A stretch of DNA of 10,581 bases from an uncultured Clostridia bacterium (GTDB lineage Bacteria > Bacillota > Clostridia > Oscillospirales > CAG-272). Every line of letters begins with the position of its first letter. The stretch's first letter is position 1. Under the pieces are notes generated by a model. That model had not been told where the DNA came from. It saw only the letters and a list, made by a program, of their open reading frames with translations, and did not search any database. This document shows positions 1-7,578 of this stretch, one piece after another. Position numbers and translations under genes: made by a program. The stretch spans positions 1 to 10,581 of the forward strand of contig CANBDB010000042.1 of the NCBI GenBank assembly GCA_947367285.1, written 5' to 3'.

Positions 1-2
1 AA

Positions 3-1136
3 ATCAAGTATGGAATAAGCATTGAAAAATTTAAAGATCAGGGCAAGAGACAGTACCTGATACTCTCAAATCACCAAACGGGATTTGACCAATTTTTTGT
101 TGCCTATGCTTTTAGCGGAGCGATCTACTACGTGGCGAGCGAAGATATTTTTTCAATGGGATTTGTATCCGACCTGCTCCGTTGGGCCGTGAATCCCATT
201 CCGATCAAAAAGCAGACCACGGATGTTTCCGCGGTGCTCAACTGTATGAGAGTGGCGAAAGAAGGTGGAACGATTGCTATTTTCCCCGAGGGAAACAGAA
301 CCTATAGTGGACGTCCCGCGCATATCAACCCTGCGATAATTGCTCTTGCGAAAAAACTCGCACTTCCCATTGTGTTTTTCAATATAGAGGGCGGCTACGG
401 CGTAGCACCGAGATGGGGAGACGCGGTTCGAAAGGGAAAGATGACCGCGCGCGTAACACGAGTGATCGAACCCGAGGACTATGAGAATTTAACTGACTGT
501 GAATTTTCCGAGTTGATTCAAAAAGAGCTTTACGTTGACGAAACGAAGAGCTCGGGCGAATTTCATCATAAACGTCCTGCCGAATATCTTGAAAGAGCTA
601 TTTATTACTGCCCAAAGTGTGGACTTTCTAAATTTGAGAGCCACGGCGACGTTTTAGAGTGCAAAAAGTGCGGAATAAAGGTTAGATACCTTGCGGATAA
701 GACCCTTGAGGGAATAAACTGTGAGCTTCCTTACCGTTATGTTGCGGACTGGATGGAGGCACAAAACGCATTTGTAAACTCACTTGATTTGGGAAAGAAT
801 TATGACATTCCAATTTACAACGAGTATGGCAAGCTTTACGAGGTCATAGTATATAAAAATAAAAAGCTTATGCTTGACAGAGCAGCTATTTCTCTTTACG
901 GTGATAAAATTGAGATGAAGCAAGGATGCAATGAGCTTGTCTTCAAATTTGACGATATACGCGCCATCACTGTGTGCGGAAAGAATAAACTAAATTTTTA
1001 CACTCACGATAGGGCGTATCAGATAACGGGCGACGAGCGATTCAATGCGCTTAAGTACGTGAATATTGCTTTCCGCTACAAAAACATCAAAAAAGCAGAA
1101 AAAGGAGAACGATATGACGAATTTTTGGGACTCTAA
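3..1136 (+). CDS. PlsC-type 1-acylglycerol-3-phosphate acyltransferase with zinc ribbon (5'-truncated)
   Basis: The reading frame is open from base 3, so the gene begins before the window; 377 residues are visible. Numbered from base 3, an NHQTGFD sequence at residues 23-29 gives the HX4D catalytic motif of glycerolipid acyltransferases, FPEG at 94-97 is the substrate-binding block, and LALPIVFFNIEGG near 120 matches the last conserved block. The family transfers an acyl group to lysophosphatidic acid at the inner membrane face. After the catalytic domain come two cysteine pairs, CPKC (203-206) and CKKC (220-223), which form a zinc ribbon. A C-terminal stretch of about 130 residues rich in beta-strand-like segments follows; I do not recognise it firmly, though it could be PH/GRAM-like. 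An apparent GTG start at 132 is false because it would remove the HX4D motif. The stop lies 23 nt inside the next gene, suggesting translational coupling. The acyltransferase call is firm; the substrate is inferred. Confidence 0.87.
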   Translation: MKYGISIEKFKDQGKRQYLILSNHQTGFDQFFVAYAFSGAIYYVASEDIFSMGFVSDLLRWAVNPIPIKKQTTDVSAVLNCMRVAKEGGTIAIFPEGNRTYSGRPAHINPAIIALAKKLALPIVFFNIEGGYGVAPRWGDAVRKGKMTARVTRVIEPEDYENLTDCEFSELIQKELYVDETKSSGEFHHKRPAEYLERAIYYCPKCGLSKFESHGDVLECKKCGIKVRYLADKTLEGINCELPYRYVADWMEAQNAFVNSLDLGKNYDIPIYNEYGKLYEVIVYKNKKLMLDRAAISLYGDKIEMKQGCNELVFKFDDIRAITVCGKNKLNFYTHDRAYQITGDERFNALKYVNIAFRYKNIKKAEKGERYDEFLGL

Positions 1137-2493
1137 CATTTGGGGCTTTATACTTCTCATGTGCTTGCTTCTTGGAAGCTTGCTTGTTGCAAACGTGTTG
1201 AAAAGACAAATCAAATTTTTGAAAAACTCTCTTATACCCAACTCCGTGCTTGGCGGAATTATCATTTTGAGTGTTGAATGGATTTACAAACTCATCAGTG
1301 GAAACGACTTTTTTACATCCGGTATGTTTGGTGCAAACGGAAATGATACGCTTGAGGTTATAACTTATCATTGCCTAGCGCTTGGATTTATCGCTTCGTC
1401 ATTCAACACAACTAATGCGAAGCTTACCCCCAAGAGAGCCAACGAGATATTTAACACGGGCGTTACTACCGTTGCTACATATCTTTTGCAGGGTGTAGTG
1501 GGTATGGTTATCACCATTATAGCCGCTGGTGTTATTTCGGGCTTCTTTAGTGCGGCAGGCCTTCTTCTTCCTTTTGGATTTGGACAGGGAACGGGCCAGG
1601 CGCTCAACTGGGGCAATATTTACGAGCAGGATTACGGCTTTGTTAACGGTAAAAGCTTTGGACTCACCATAGCCGCGCTCGGATTTTTGTCCGCGGCAGT
1701 AGGTGGTGTTATCCATCTTAATGTAGCAAAGGTGAGTGGAAAACTCAAACTTTCGGGTAGAACTGACGGCTCTCTCCATACCGACACCATCGAGGAGAAG
1801 GGTGAGATACCAATGCAGGACAGCGTCGATAAGCTCACGGTTCAGCTTGCGTTTATTGTAGTTTCTTACGGCATTGCATATGCTATTATGGCGCTTCTTG
1901 GTAAGCTTCTTCCCGGAATGAAGGCTACTATATACGGCTTTAACTTCCTTCTTGGCGTAATGGCGGCAACACTTGTAAAGGTTGTGGTTAAATTCTTGCA
2001 AAACAGAAAACTCGTTACGAGAAAGTATACCAATAACTTCCTTATGACGCGACTTTCCAACCTTTTCTTTGATATTATGGTTGTTGCGGGAGTTGCGGCA
2101 ATCCGTCTTGATGCGCTCAAACAGTATTGGGGCATTATGCTAATTCTCGGCGTATCGGGACTTTTCGTCACCTATATGTACAACCGAATCATTGCCAAGG
2201 TGCTCTTTGCCGAGTACGAGCAGGAGCAATTTATGGCTATGTACGGAATGCTGACAGGAACCGCATCCACGGGTATTATACTTCTCCGTGAGATCGACCC
2301 CGAATTTAAAACACCCGTATCCGATAACCTTGTGTATCAAAATTTCCCTGCGATAGTGTTCGGTTTCCCACTAATGCTTCTCGCAAATCTTGCACCGGTA
2401 AATCCCGTGCTCACAGTGGCGATACTCTTTGGTATGTTCGTTGTGCTCAATATTATTTTGTTTAGAAAATTCATTTTTAAGAAGAAAAAATAA
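1114..2493 (+). CDS. GltS-like sodium/glutamate symporter (ESS family)
   Basis: This is a 459-residue polytopic membrane protein made almost wholly of hydrophobic segments. The ATG at 1114 is chosen because AAAGGAG (1101-1107) lies 6 nt upstream; a longer in-frame ATG at 1066 has no such site and adds a lysine-rich tail inside the preceding gene. Family landmarks are IPNSVLGG at residues 41-48, a glycine-rich FGFGQGTGQALNWG loop at 154-167, and the second-half counterpart GMLTGTASTGI at 378-388. These fit the two inverted repeats of GltS carriers, which import glutamate with sodium. The length is a little above the roughly 400 residues of the E. coli protein, with extra residues in the central hydrophilic loop near 205-235. 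It overlaps the acyltransferase by 23 nt, so the two are probably one operon, ended by the terminator just downstream. The family is likely; glutamate as substrate is inferred. Confidence 0.78.
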   Translation: MTNFWDSNIWGFILLMCLLLGSLLVANVLKRQIKFLKNSLIPNSVLGGIIILSVEWIYKLISGNDFFTSGMFGANGNDTLEVITYHCLALGFIASSFNTTNAKLTPKRANEIFNTGVTTVATYLLQGVVGMVITIIAAGVISGFFSAAGLLLPFGFGQGTGQALNWGNIYEQDYGFVNGKSFGLTIAALGFLSAAVGGVIHLNVAKVSGKLKLSGRTDGSLHTDTIEEKGEIPMQDSVDKLTVQLAFIVVSYGIAYAIMALLGKLLPGMKATIYGFNFLLGVMAATLVKVVVKFLQNRKLVTRKYTNNFLMTRLSNLFFDIMVVAGVAAIRLDALKQYWGIMLILGVSGLFVTYMYNRIIAKVLFAEYEQEQFMAMYGMLTGTASTGIILLREIDPEFKTPVSDNLVYQNFPAIVFGFPLMLLANLAPVNPVLTVAILFGMFVVLNIILFRKFIFKKKK

Positions 2494-2498
2494 ACACT

Positions 2499-2529
2499 AA
2501 AGCTACCGAGATCACTCGGTAGCTTTTTT
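2499..2529 (+). terminator. Rho-independent terminator after the symporter gene
   Basis: A perfect 10-bp stem, AGCTACCGAG (2501-2510) with CTCGGTAGCT (2515-2524), closes an ATCA tetraloop. Two more A-T pairs extend it, and six T residues run through 2524-2529. It starts 6 nt after the symporter stop codon and ends the acyltransferase-symporter operon. Confidence 0.93.
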
Positions 2530-2537
2530 GGTTAAAA

Positions 2538-2564
2538 AAGTTAATTTATTTACAAAATTAACTT
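2538..2564. repeat. AT-rich inverted repeat upstream of the lysoplasmalogenase-like gene
   Basis: Arms AAGTTAATTT (2538-2547) and AAATTAACTT (2555-2564) are perfect 10-bp complements separated by 7 nt. The right arm runs into the putative -35 box at 2563. It could be an operator, a weak second terminator or an AT-rich coincidence; nothing in the sequence decides between these. Confidence 0.5.
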
Positions 2565-2591
2565 GAATATTACGTTTTTGTGTGTTAATAT
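2563..2591 (+). promoter_or_regulatory. Putative sigma-A promoter of the lysoplasmalogenase-like gene
   Basis: TTGAAT (2563-2568), a 17-bp spacer and TAATAT (2586-2591) with an extended -10 TG at 2583-2584. Transcription would start near 2598, leaving a leader of about 40 nt before the ATG at 2639. Each hexamer matches consensus at four of six positions, so this is plausible but not strong. Confidence 0.5.
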
Positions 2592-2638
2592 TAATTATAG
2601 AACAACCCTCGCAAAATCTTTATCCGAAGGAGACGCCT

Positions 2639-3331
2639 ATGAAGCGTGACGTTATTATTGTCGGACTGTTTTTGATGCTTGCTTGCTCAGCGATTGTTGA
2701 TGCATTTTTGAGAGCATTTTACCACAAAAAATACAAAAGAGCATTGCTTTTCAAGGGTATTGCGAGCGCTTGCTTTATCGCATTTGGGGCATATAATTTC
2801 TTTTCCCGCGAGTTTTCGTGGCCAACTCTTGCGATATTTATAGGTCTTTGTTGGGGAATCGTCGGAGATGAGATAATCGCGCTTTGCCAATTATACCCTC
2901 AAAAAGACACTCAATACTTTATCGGTGGCGGTGTATTCTTCGTAGTGGGGCATGTATTTTATATGATTGCGCTCCTTATGCTCGCAAAATTCAATTTTGT
3001 TGCGGTGGCAATCGTGCTTTTAATTGGCATGCTTCTTTCCGCTATCTACGGACATCGCAAAAAATATCTCGCCCCTGATATTAAAAGCTCTTTGATGCTT
3101 TATTTGGCTATAGTTATTTTCTTTGCCGCTGTGGGCGCAGGAAGCTTTCTTGTGCGCGGAACGCTTGGAACGGCGCTCTTTGCGATTGGAGGAGTACTCT
3201 TTACCGTGAGCGACAATATACTTTTTGCATTCAAATACGGTCATAGACCGAGGTATAGACAAAACGTCATTTTGCACATAGCTTACTACCTGGCGCAATT
3301 CGCTATCGCGTGGAGTATTGCGCTTCTGTGA
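2639..3331 (+). CDS. YhhN/TMEM86-family lysoplasmalogenase-like membrane protein
   Basis: This 230-residue protein is hydrophobic throughout, with roughly eight membrane segments, the usual size and layout of the YhhN family. The ATG at 2639 follows GAAGGAGA (2626-2633). A longer frame back to 2582 is rejected because it would begin inside the likely -10 box. Landmarks are GDE at residues 76-78, the FIGGGVFFVVGHVFYM segment (94-109), and LFTVSDNILF (187-196) near the end; the acidic residues in GD and SD are the conserved pair expected of this family. Animal TMEM86 and some bacterial members cleave the vinyl-ether bond of lysoplasmalogens. Plasmalogens occur in many anaerobic Clostridia, so the role is plausible here, but the substrate is not shown by the sequence. 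It is a single-gene transcription unit between two terminators. Confidence 0.8.
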   Translation: MKRDVIIVGLFLMLACSAIVDAFLRAFYHKKYKRALLFKGIASACFIAFGAYNFFSREFSWPTLAIFIGLCWGIVGDEIIALCQLYPQKDTQYFIGGGVFFVVGHVFYMIALLMLAKFNFVAVAIVLLIGMLLSAIYGHRKKYLAPDIKSSLMLYLAIVIFFAAVGAGSFLVRGTLGTALFAIGGVLFTVSDNILFAFKYGHRPRYRQNVILHIAYYLAQFAIAWSIALL

Positions 3332-3350
3332 GTGGCACTACAAAATAATA

Positions 3351-3374
3351 AAAGCACCTCTTTCGAGGTGCTTT
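3351..3374. terminator. Bidirectional terminator between convergent genes
   Basis: A perfect 10-bp stem, AAAGCACCTC (3351-3360) with GAGGTGCTTT (3365-3374), closes a TTTC loop. It is followed by ATTTTTAT on the plus side and by a T-rich tract on the minus side. It sits in the 54-bp gap between the lysoplasmalogenase-like gene and the Na/Pi cotransporter gene and can serve both. Confidence 0.92.
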
Positions 3375-3385
3375 ATTTTTATAAA

Positions 3386-5137
3386 TTAATGAATTGAATA
3401 TTTCGCGTGGTATTTTTCAACCTTTTCCTTGAAGTCCTCACTGTCGTGACGGATGTGGCGGAGTGATGAGTGCGCGTTCATATTGTGTGCGCTCGCGTCG
3501 ATAACACCGATTGCGAGATTGGAACAGTGGTCGCTCACGCGCTCAAAGTCGGTGAGAAGGTCGCTCCAAATGAAGCCAGCTTCAACGGTGCACTCGCCAT
3601 CCTTAATACGAACAACGTGGCTGTTTCTGAGGGCTCTCTTAAGACCGTCAACAACCTGCTCAAGAGGCTCAACGTCATACGCAACGGCAAGATTGTTTTC
3701 AATAAATGCTTGCTTTGTAAGAACGAGGATTTCGTCAACTGCAGTGCGGAGAACTGAAAGCTCGTGCTTTGCAGACTCAGAAAGCTCTATCTTCTTTTCG
3801 CGGAGTTCTTCAATGGATTCAAGTACGTTTACGGAGTGGTCGGAGATTCGCTCAAAATCACCGATTGCCTTGAGGAGCATGGTAATCTTTTCACCGTCCT
3901 CGTCGGACATTTTGTGTTGGCTGAGCTTCGCAAGGAACGTACCGAGCACGTCCTCGTATCTATCAACCTTTTTCTCAAGCGCGCGGATTCTCTCTGCATT
4001 TTCGCTTGAATATTCATCAAATGATGTTATACTGAGGCGGAAACCGTCAACGGCTCTCGTTGCCATCTTGTTAGCAAGCTCAACGCTTTGTGCAAGCGCG
4101 ATTGCGGGAGTAGCGAGGAGACGGTCGTCGAGCTCAACTTTTTCTTCCTTGTCGTCCTCAGCGTCGGGAATGAACTTGTACGCAAGCTTTTCAAGAAGTG
4201 AGGAAGCGGGGAGAAGAAGAATTGTACAAAGGATATTGAAAAGGGAGTGGCAAACTGCGATTCCGAGATAGGACGCGGATTCGCCAAGGATAGCCGGCTT
4301 AATGAGTGCTGAAATTGCACTGAATACTACGAGCCATACCGTTGTACCAATCACGTTGAAGGAAAGGTGAATAAAGGAAGCTCTTCTTGCATTTTTATTT
4401 GCGCCCACTGATGAAAGCATGGCGGTAACGCAAGTACCTATATTCTGACCCATTATAATCGGAATAGCAGCTCCGTAGGAAACCGCGCCCGTAGCACTGA
4501 GTGCCTGGAGAATACCAACGGAAGCGGAGCTTGACTGAATGATTGCAGTAACCACCGTACCGACAATAACACCGAGAACGGGGTTTGTGAAGGCGAGAAA
4601 TAGATTTTGAAATTCAGGAATATCTGCAAGTCCTCCAACCGCATTGCTCATGGCATCCATACCAAACATAAGTGTGGCAAATCCGAGAAGGATTGTTCCT
4701 GTGTCCTTTTTCTTGGAGGACTTTGAGAACATTGTGAGTGCAATACCTATAAGTGCGAGTATCGGGGTAAAGGAGGTGGGCTTGAGGAGCTTCATAAAGA
4801 TATTGTCGCTCGAAATTCCGCCGAGGGACAAAATCCAAGCAGTCATTGTTGTGCCGATATTTGCGCCCATAATAACGCCAATCGCCTGTTTGAGAGTCAT
4901 GAGCTTTGAGTTAACAAAGCCGACAACCATAACGGTTGTTGCGGATGAGCTCTGAATAACCGCAGTAACGCCCATACCGGTCAAAAAGCCCTTTATTTTA
5001 CTGTTGGTGAGCTTGCCGAGAAGAGCCTTCAGGCTATTGCCTGCGCGTCTTTCAAGACCGTCTCCCATAACGTTCATACCAAACAAAAACAAACATAGTC
5101 CGCCAATTAGGGCGAGAACGTCAAAAATATCAAACAT
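3386..5137 (-). CDS. Na/Pi cotransporter family protein with C-terminal PhoU-like domain
   Basis: This 583-residue protein has two parts. Residues 1 to about 330 hold two Na/Pi-cotransporter repeats, each with a QSSS signature (62-65 in AVIQSSSATT, 201-204 in AIIQSSSASV) and a GxNIGT motif after it. These belong to the SLC34/NptA/YjbB superfamily that moves phosphate with sodium. Residues from about 350 to the end form a helical PhoU-like region with two DFER(I/V)SDH motifs, the metal-binding E/D-x-x-x-D pattern of PhoU. The size agrees with bacterial two-domain members. The ATG at 5137 is chosen because AAGGAG lies 8 nt upstream; 20 extra in-frame residues further upstream fall in the leader. 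A strong promoter lies at 5202-5230 and a terminator just beyond the stop, so it is monocistronic. Transport direction (import or export) cannot be told; the PhoU domain suggests coupling to phosphate status. Confidence 0.9.
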   Translation of the reverse strand: MFDIFDVLALIGGLCLFLFGMNVMGDGLERRAGNSLKALLGKLTNSKIKGFLTGMGVTAVIQSSSATTVMVVGFVNSKLMTLKQAIGVIMGANIGTTMTAWILSLGGISSDNIFMKLLKPTSFTPILALIGIALTMFSKSSKKKDTGTILLGFATLMFGMDAMSNAVGGLADIPEFQNLFLAFTNPVLGVIVGTVVTAIIQSSSASVGILQALSATGAVSYGAAIPIIMGQNIGTCVTAMLSSVGANKNARRASFIHLSFNVIGTTVWLVVFSAISALIKPAILGESASYLGIAVCHSLFNILCTILLLPASSLLEKLAYKFIPDAEDDKEEKVELDDRLLATPAIALAQSVELANKMATRAVDGFRLSITSFDEYSSENAERIRALEKKVDRYEDVLGTFLAKLSQHKMSDEDGEKITMLLKAIGDFERISDHSVNVLESIEELREKKIELSESAKHELSVLRTAVDEILVLTKQAFIENNLAVAYDVEPLEQVVDGLKRALRNSHVVRIKDGECTVEAGFIWSDLLTDFERVSDHCSNLAIGVIDASAHNMNAHSSLRHIRHDSEDFKEKVEKYHAKYSIH

Positions 5138-5201
5138 TTTTATTTCTCCTTGGATCGATAAAGTAATTGCGAAATTGCCAAATTTCCACACATACAAATT
5201 T

Positions 5202-5230
5202 ATTTTATCATAAAGAGAAATTCAAGTCAA
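5202..5230 (-). promoter_or_regulatory. Sigma-A promoter of the Na/Pi cotransporter gene
   Basis: Read on the minus strand: TTGACT (5225-5230), a 17-bp spacer and TAAAAT (5202-5207), with an extended -10 TG in the two bases before the last spacer base. Both hexamers match consensus at five of six positions. Transcription would start near 5195, giving a leader of about 58 nt to the ATG at 5137. Confidence 0.8.
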
Positions 5231-5283
5231 TAATTTTATTCATTTTTTCAATCTCCACGCGGTAAAAAGGATTAAAAACTCTC

Positions 5284-5312
5284 TTGTATTGTCTCATAAA
5301 ATATGCTAAAAT
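5284..5312 (+). promoter_or_regulatory. Sigma-A promoter of the M50 protease gene
   Basis: TTGTAT (5284-5289), a 17-bp spacer and TAAAAT (5307-5312) preceded by an extended -10 TG at 5304-5305. Transcription would begin near 5319, only about 14 nt before the GTG start at 5333. It is divergent from the Na/Pi promoter, with the two -35 boxes 53 bp apart. Confidence 0.65.
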
Positions 5313-5332
5313 GTAGAAAAGAGGTGATTATT

Positions 5333-6466
5333 GTGAAAAAAGATAAGAAAGTCAATAAAATACCGTTTACTTTTATTGCGATGTGCTTGGGCATAGGTAT
5401 GCTTTGCGGAATCGTGATGGGTGCTGCGTTTGACGGATTTATGGAAGGGAACAACCTTTTGCTTGTAATAGGTGCTGAGCTAGCACTGTTTCTTGTTGCT
5501 TATTATCTTCATCTCATAATACACGAGGCGGGGCATTTCGTTGCGGGACTTATTTCGGGCTACGGATTTAGCTCATTCCGCGTTGGTAGTATTATGTTTA
5601 TTAAAGAAAACGGCCAAATAAAGATAAAAAAGCACTCCGTGGCGGGCACAGCCGGTCAGTGTCTAATGGTGCCACCGAAAATGGTGGATGGCAAATTCCC
5701 GGTGATATTCTATAATCTCGGTGGCGCGTTGTTGAACCTGTTGTTTGCAGTCATTTTTGTGCTGCTTGCCAATATATTTGATAGAAGCTCGCTTGGATAC
5801 GCTTTTAGCGTTTTGATGGCTCTGGCGGGATTGATTACTGCGATAACCAACGGAATTCCGTTAAAGCTTGGAATGATAAATAATGATGGTTCAAACGCGC
5901 GCGAGCTTTATAAAAATGAAGAAGCGATGCGAGTTTTCCACAATCAGTTTATGACAGTTGCCGCACTTGGAGATGGCAAACGCCTTTGCGACATGCCTGA
6001 AGATTGGTTTTTTATGCCGAGCGAGGCGGGGCTTAAAAACAGCATCATTGTAAGTGGTGCGGTGTTCCGTGTGAATTGGCTCGTTGACGCTGGTAGACGC
6101 GAGGAAGCGCTTGAACTGATCAATCATCTTCTTGTGGCAGATAGTGCGCTCATTGGCTTGCATAGATGCTTGCTCACTTGTGATAAAATAACAATTCTTC
6201 TTTTGCAGGGCGGTGCCGACGAGCACGTGAGAAATTTGCTCTCAGACAAGCAGCTTGATGTGTTCTTCAAGCAAATGAAGAATAATATTTCTGTGGTTCG
6301 CGCACAGTATGCCGTAGCACTTCTTCTCGATAATGATGAAAATAAAGCTAAAATACTTCGCGAGCATTTTGAAAAATGTGCAAATACGCACCCCTATGCT
6401 TCCGAAATCCACGCCGAGAGGGAAATGATCGATTTGATTGATAGAAAATTTGAGGAAAACGAATAA
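5333..6466 (+). CDS. M50 (site-2 protease-like) membrane metallopeptidase
   Basis: The frame encodes 377 residues from a GTG at 5333, which has GAGGTG (5321-5326) 6 nt upstream. An ATG at 5303 in the same frame is rejected because it lies in the extended -10 box of the promoter. Two N-terminal membrane segments lead to HEAGH at residues 64-68, the zinc-binding and catalytic HExxH of M50 peptidases. YNLGGALLNLL (127-137) matches the family's membrane NxxG-type segment, and NDG at 184-186 sits where the third zinc ligand, an aspartate in LDG, is expected. The last 190 residues or so are soluble, helical and leucine-rich, perhaps TPR-like, and not an ordinary PDZ arrangement; I do not recognise that domain. 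M50 proteases cleave substrates in or near the membrane, but no partner such as an anti-sigma factor or peptide precursor lies next to it. The family is confident, the substrate unknown. Confidence 0.82.
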   Translation: MKKDKKVNKIPFTFIAMCLGIGMLCGIVMGAAFDGFMEGNNLLLVIGAELALFLVAYYLHLIIHEAGHFVAGLISGYGFSSFRVGSIMFIKENGQIKIKKHSVAGTAGQCLMVPPKMVDGKFPVIFYNLGGALLNLLFAVIFVLLANIFDRSSLGYAFSVLMALAGLITAITNGIPLKLGMINNDGSNARELYKNEEAMRVFHNQFMTVAALGDGKRLCDMPEDWFFMPSEAGLKNSIIVSGAVFRVNWLVDAGRREEALELINHLLVADSALIGLHRCLLTCDKITILLLQGGADEHVRNLLSDKQLDVFFKQMKNNISVVRAQYAVALLLDNDENKAKILREHFEKCANTHPYASEIHAEREMIDLIDRKFEENE

Positions 6467-6482
6467 AAATTTAACCAAAAGA

Positions 6483-6508
6483 AAAAGCACCTCGCATGAG
6501 GTGCTTTT
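6483..6508. terminator. Bidirectional terminator between protease and DMT transporter genes
   Basis: A perfect 11-bp stem, AAAAGCACCTC (6483-6493) with GAGGTGCTTTT (6498-6508), closes a GCAT loop. Interrupted T-rich tracts follow on both strands. On the minus strand the hairpin begins 1 nt after the transporter stop codon (6510-6512). Confidence 0.92.
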
Positions 6509-6509
6509 G

Positions 6510-7436
6510 TTATTGTTTTTTCTTTTCGGGTAATTGGACGAGAATTATCGCTACGAACATAATTGCGGAGCCGATAAATTCAGCAGGAAGCATTCTTTCG
6601 TGGAGAATGAGTGCGCCTGCGATGGCGGCAAATACTGCTTCAAGGCTCATAATAAGCGATGCCGTGGCGGGTTCGGTATGCTTTTGACCGACTATTTGGA
6701 GGGTATAACCCACGCCGCCGGACATAACACCGCAATAGAGAATCGGCACGGCGGCACTAATGATGCCGTCGATACTCGGTTTTTCAAAAATGAATGCGAG
6801 AATGGTGCAAGCCACCGTCGCTACCGTGAACTGAATTGCCGAGAGCTTTACGGGGTCGCAATGGGGCGCAAAGCGGTCGCAACAAAGAATGTGTCCACTG
6901 AACAAAATGGCGCAAAGGAGAATGAGCGCGTCGCCCGTGGTGAGCGTAAAATTTTCTTTAACACAAAGAAGGTACATACCCACTATTCCGAGCGCAACCG
7001 CGAGCCAAACGGTCTTGCCGGTTTTCTTTTTGAATAAAATAAGATTAAAAATCGGCACAAAGAGCATATACATGGCGGTGATGAATCCTGCCTTGCCGGC
7101 CGTGGTGTGAACGATACCCATTTGCTGAGCCAAGCTCGATACCGTGAGGAAAAATCCGCAGAGCAGACCGCCAATGAGGGTTGCTTTTTTACGCTTTTTG
7201 ATATTTTCTTCGCTTTCGGCTTCGCTATCACCCCAAGTACGCGCATTTTTTCTCTTTTTGAGGTCAAAAAACATACTGAGCAACGCTAAAAAGATAGCGC
7301 CTGCCGCCATTCTTGCCGCATTGAAGGTGATTGGCCCAACGTTGTCCATACCCGTGCGCTGAAAAACGAATGCGAGTCCCCAAATTGTCGAGGTTCCAAG
7401 TAATATTAAATTTCCAAATGCTTTTGAACGTTTCAT
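6510..7436 (-). CDS. EamA/DMT-family transporter
   Basis: This 308-residue protein has two EamA halves of about five membrane segments each, the standard ten-segment layout of the drug/metabolite transporter superfamily. The first half carries the STIWGLAFVFQRTGM opening (near 16-30) and FNAARMAAGA; the second ends with the typical SLEAVFAAIAGALILHE segment (near 265-281) and a lysine-rich cytoplasmic tail. A charged loop at about 60-85 links segments in the first half. The ATG at 7436 is preceded by GAAGGAT on the minus strand. Substrates in this family range from amino acids to nucleotides and cannot be read from the sequence. It lies about 20 nt downstream of the terminator region of tRNA-Pro with no promoter of its own in the gap, so it may depend on readthrough. 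It ends at the terminator shared with the protease gene. Confidence 0.88.
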   Translation of the reverse strand: MKRSKAFGNLILLGTSTIWGLAFVFQRTGMDNVGPITFNAARMAAGAIFLALLSMFFDLKKRKNARTWGDSEAESEENIKKRKKATLIGGLLCGFFLTVSSLAQQMGIVHTTAGKAGFITAMYMLFVPIFNLILFKKKTGKTVWLAVALGIVGMYLLCVKENFTLTTGDALILLCAILFSGHILCCDRFAPHCDPVKLSAIQFTVATVACTILAFIFEKPSIDGIISAAVPILYCGVMSGGVGYTLQIVGQKHTEPATASLIMSLEAVFAAIAGALILHERMLPAEFIGSAIMFVAIILVQLPEKKKQ

Positions 7437-7457
7437 TGTTTATCCTTCGCAATATAA

Positions 7458-7499
7458 GAAAAAATAGCAGTGCGACACTTTGATCAGTGTCGGCACTGC
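7458..7499 (-). terminator. Terminator downstream of tRNA-Pro
   Basis: In plus coordinates GCAGTGC-GACACT (7467-7479) pairs with AGTGTC-G-GCACTGC (7486-7499) across a 6-nt loop, giving 13 bp with one bulged G at 7492. On the minus strand it is followed by TATTTTTTCTT. It begins 4 nt after the tRNA CCA end and lies just ahead of the DMT transporter gene. Confidence 0.85.
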
Positions 7500-7502
7500 C
7501 CA

Positions 7503-7578
7503 TGGTCGAGATGACAGGACTCGAACCTGCGGCATCGTGCTCCCAAAGCACGCGCGCTACCAGCTGCGCCACATCTCG
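7503..7578 (-). tRNA. tRNA-Pro (anticodon UGG)
   Basis: The minus strand folds into a complete 76-nt cloverleaf. The acceptor is CGAGATG/CATCTCG, the D arm GCGC/GCGC with loop AGCTGGTA, and the anticodon stem CGTGC/GCACG with loop TTTGGGA, which places anticodon TGG at 7543-7545. The variable loop has 5 nt, and the T arm is GCAGG/CCTGT with loop TTCGAGT and one G-U pair. The discriminator base is A, and CCA is encoded at 7503-7505. UGG reads proline CCN codons. The nearest good promoter is more than 330 bp upstream, at 7911-7939, beyond a partial copy of the same tRNA. Confidence 0.97.

Noticed and set aside
2582..2638. An upstream start for the lysoplasmalogenase-like gene at 2582.
   Set aside because: It lies at the -10 element and has no ribosome site, whereas the ATG at 2639 follows GAAGGAGA.
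3453..4271. A 272-codon plus-strand frame opposite the Na/Pi cotransporter gene.
   Set aside because: It is serine/arginine-rich low-complexity shadow sequence antisense to a clear gene, with no ribosome site and no recognisable domain.
5303..5332. ATG at 5303 as the start of the M50 protease.
   Set aside because: It lies within the extended -10 box, and a GAGGTG ribosome site is correctly spaced for the GTG at 5333.
7264..7572. A 102-codon minus-strand frame covering tRNA-Pro and its terminator.
   Set aside because: It reads through a complete tRNA and overlaps the DMT transporter gene in another frame.
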